Shown piece after piece: positions 47,021 to 48,323 of a stretch of DNA of 48,323 nt (its first letter is position 1; each line of letters begins with the position of its first letter). The notes under the pieces were generated by a model. That model saw only the letters and a list, made by a program, of their open reading frames with translations. It was not told where the DNA came from and did no database searches. Origin of the DNA: a virus; the IMG/VR virus record IMGVR_UViG_3300030388_001859, positions 1 through 48,323 of that record; one strand, given 5' to 3'. The position numbers and the translations under genes were made by a program.

Positions 47021-47845
47021 ATGCAAAGGAATAGAAGGTCTATTAAAAAGATTATACAAGAGCCAAGAGCTATACAGCATAATAGCAATGTTCATCGTAG
47101 GGAAATTATAAATAATCCTACTAAACCTGTATCTATACCACCTACTCATATAAACAACCCTAGGCATGTAATACCGGTACAAAATTCATCTAGTAACAAA
47201 ATAACATATAATAGTATTCCTAGGAAATTTGAAGGAGAAACTATTTATTTAATTGGAGGTGGGCCATCTTTAAGAGATTTTAATTTTAATTTATTAAAAG
47301 GATCAAAAACTATTGCAATTAATAAAGCAATTCTTTTTTATCCAAATGCTGATGTTTTATTTTGGACAGATACAAGATTTTATAATTGGCATAAAAATGA
47401 AGTAGATAATTATAAAGGTTTAAAGTTTACACTTAGACCTAGTAGTCAATATACTGAAGATATTAATTTATTAAAGAAAGGCAAGCCTCATGGTTTGGAA
47501 TTAGATGATCAAACACTAGCTCATGGTAATAATAGTGGATATGCTGCAATTAATCTGGCTTTTCACTTAGGAGCAAGACGTATAATTTTATTAGGATTTG
47601 ATATGGGTAATCATATGGAGAATAATAAATTAATTACTCACTTCCACGATGGCTATCCTTCAAAGGCTGCACCTGATCATGTTTATAAAGATAAGTTCTT
47701 GCCTGGGTTTTCAGAATTAAAATCAGAACTTAATGATTTTAGTAATTTAAAAGGTTTAGGAATAACTGTATTAAATGCATCTCCTTATAGTAAATTAAAT
47801 GTATTTCCTAAAATTACAATAGAGCAAGCTTTAAGCTTTAGATGA
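47021..47845 (+). CDS. DUF115/MptE-like protein, separate version
   Basis: 274 residues and the only plus-strand gene in the window. A basic, Pro/Asn-rich N-terminus (RRSIKKIIQEPR) is followed by the DUF115-like domain from about residue 65: TIYLIGGGPSLRDFNFNLLK, TIAINKAILFYPNADVLFW, AHGNNSGYAAINLAFHLGAR, RIILLGFDMG. It closely resembles the first domain of the fusion protein at 9385, including the RRSIK(R/K)I(V/I)xEP segment. It lacks the second transferase domain. The domain recurs in flagellin and O-antigen modification loci. It may be a second component of the glycan system despite being 36 kb away. It overlaps convergently with the next gene by 15 bases. Confidence 0.7.
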   Translation: MQRNRRSIKKIIQEPRAIQHNSNVHRREIINNPTKPVSIPPTHINNPRHVIPVQNSSSNKITYNSIPRKFEGETIYLIGGGPSLRDFNFNLLKGSKTIAINKAILFYPNADVLFWTDTRFYNWHKNEVDNYKGLKFTLRPSSQYTEDINLLKKGKPHGLELDDQTLAHGNNSGYAAINLAFHLGARRIILLGFDMGNHMENNKLITHFHDGYPSKAAPDHVYKDKFLPGFSELKSELNDFSNLKGLGITVLNASPYSKLNVFPKITIEQALSFR

Positions 47846-48322
47846 TTTCTTTGCATAAGTCATAAACTCTCTCTGTTCTTTCTTAAGGAGGTGTTTACAG
47901 TGTTTAGTAAATTTGATAGATGTATCTATAATTCTACCGTCAACACTTCTGTTCCGTGAGTTATGGGCTTTAGTACATTTGCTGCAAACAAAATTTTCTA
48001 CCTTTTTAGAATCCATTCTTGATTTAATAGGAGCTTTACAAATTCCGCAATTCCATTTAATTAAATCAGCATCTTTTTCTATTTCCTTAAGAGTAGTAAA
48101 AGTTTCTCTAAAAGGATTCCATATAGCTTTATTAACATTCTTTTCATGGCCATTCATATCCTCTACTTTAAATATAACTTCAAAAGCTTGAGTATCAGAA
48201 TCTAACCATTTCATGTGGCGGTTATTTAAAAGCAATTTTTGCTTCAAAGGCGGAAGGTTTTCTAGAAGAATACCATACCGCCTTTTATACCATCCAAAGT
48301 TTATTTTACGAACTTTATACAT
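47831..48322 (-). CDS. Zinc-binding protein, unknown (start at window edge)
   Basis: 163 residues visible. A central zinc-ribbon pattern NCGICKAPI ... CSKCTKAH (C-x2-C, C-x2-C, about 92-120) sits between basic helical regions (KINFGWYKRRYGILLENLPP; KHCKHLLKKEQREFMTYAKK). The ATG is the last bases of the window, so the true start may be further upstream. It could bind nucleic acid. No family is recognised. It converges on the plus-strand DUF115-like gene. Confidence 0.55.
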   Translation of the reverse strand: MYKVRKINFGWYKRRYGILLENLPPLKQKLLLNNRHMKWLDSDTQAFEVIFKVEDMNGHEKNVNKAIWNPFRETFTTLKEIEKDADLIKWNCGICKAPIKSRMDSKKVENFVCSKCTKAHNSRNRSVDGRIIDTSIKFTKHCKHLLKKEQREFMTYAKKSSKA

Positions 48323-48323
48323 A

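Noticed and set aside
1-48323. CRISPR array, integrase or attachment site
   Set aside because: No regularly spaced repeats with unique spacers and no recombinase gene are visible; repeats in the tape measure are coding.

Overview
This window is part of a large, AT-rich, T4-like (contractile-tailed) phage genome. The evidence is a block with T4 virion genes in T4 order (16 - 17 - 18 - 19 - 26 - 51 - tape measure) plus T4-type replication genes: clamp-loader ATPase, RNase H-type 5' nuclease, both type II topoisomerase subunits, a thymidylate-synthase-family enzyme and deoxynucleotide kinases. All genes but one lie on the minus strand, so transcription runs from high to low coordinates. The host is probably a Bacteroidetes (inference): start codons mostly follow A-rich leaders without a clear Shine-Dalgarno, and a phage outer-membrane-type protein carries a Bacteroidetes-like signal peptide.

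Layout, high to low coordinates. 48.3-47.0 kb: a zinc-binding protein and the only plus-strand gene, a DUF115-type protein. 46.9-43.4 kb: replication (clamp loader, RNase H) followed by a holin-like protein. 43.2-29.8 kb: virion assembly (large structural protein, terminase small subunit, GroES-like co-chaperonin, terminase large subunit, an enlarged tail sheath, tail tube, a GIY-YIG homing-type nuclease, a gp26-like hub protein, a gp51-like protein apparently reached by +1 frameshifting, and a repetitive tape measure). 29.8-26.8 kb: cyclophilin, DnaQ-like exonuclease, then an RNA segment with a complete tmRNA, a tRNA-Gly and a tRNA-Ala, then four very small genes. 26.8-19.5 kb: topoisomerase and nucleotide metabolism. 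19.4-11.6 kb: a catalytically stripped phosphoesterase, an ECF-type sigma factor, an outer-membrane protein, an MGME1-like nuclease, PhoH, thioredoxin, SNase, Hsp20 and several unknowns.

11.5-0.07 kb is the most unusual part: an uninterrupted minus-strand run of 15 genes for sugar-nucleotide and glycan synthesis. It begins immediately after a terminator and a promoter-like motif. It encodes a GT29 (sialyltransferase)-like protein, a DUF115 plus glycosyltransferase fusion, two GT25, one GT11, one GT10, two GT23-like and one GT2/GT7-like enzyme, two hexapeptide acyltransferases, a WbuC-like cupin, a miniature DegT aminotransferase, GDP-mannose 4,6-dehydratase and a SIS sugar-phosphate isomerase. 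Together they could build and attach a decorated oligosaccharide containing deoxyhexose and possibly perosamine-like sugars. The acceptor (phage DNA, virion or host surface) cannot be read from sequence.

A 14-base motif close to YATATAAWAATAAA recurs upstream of many genes, usually 9-17 bases before the start codon. It is the best candidate for the phage promoter and A-rich translation leader. The thymidylate-synthase-family enzyme has Asp where the dUMP-specific Asn normally sits, which predicts cytosine modification as in T4.
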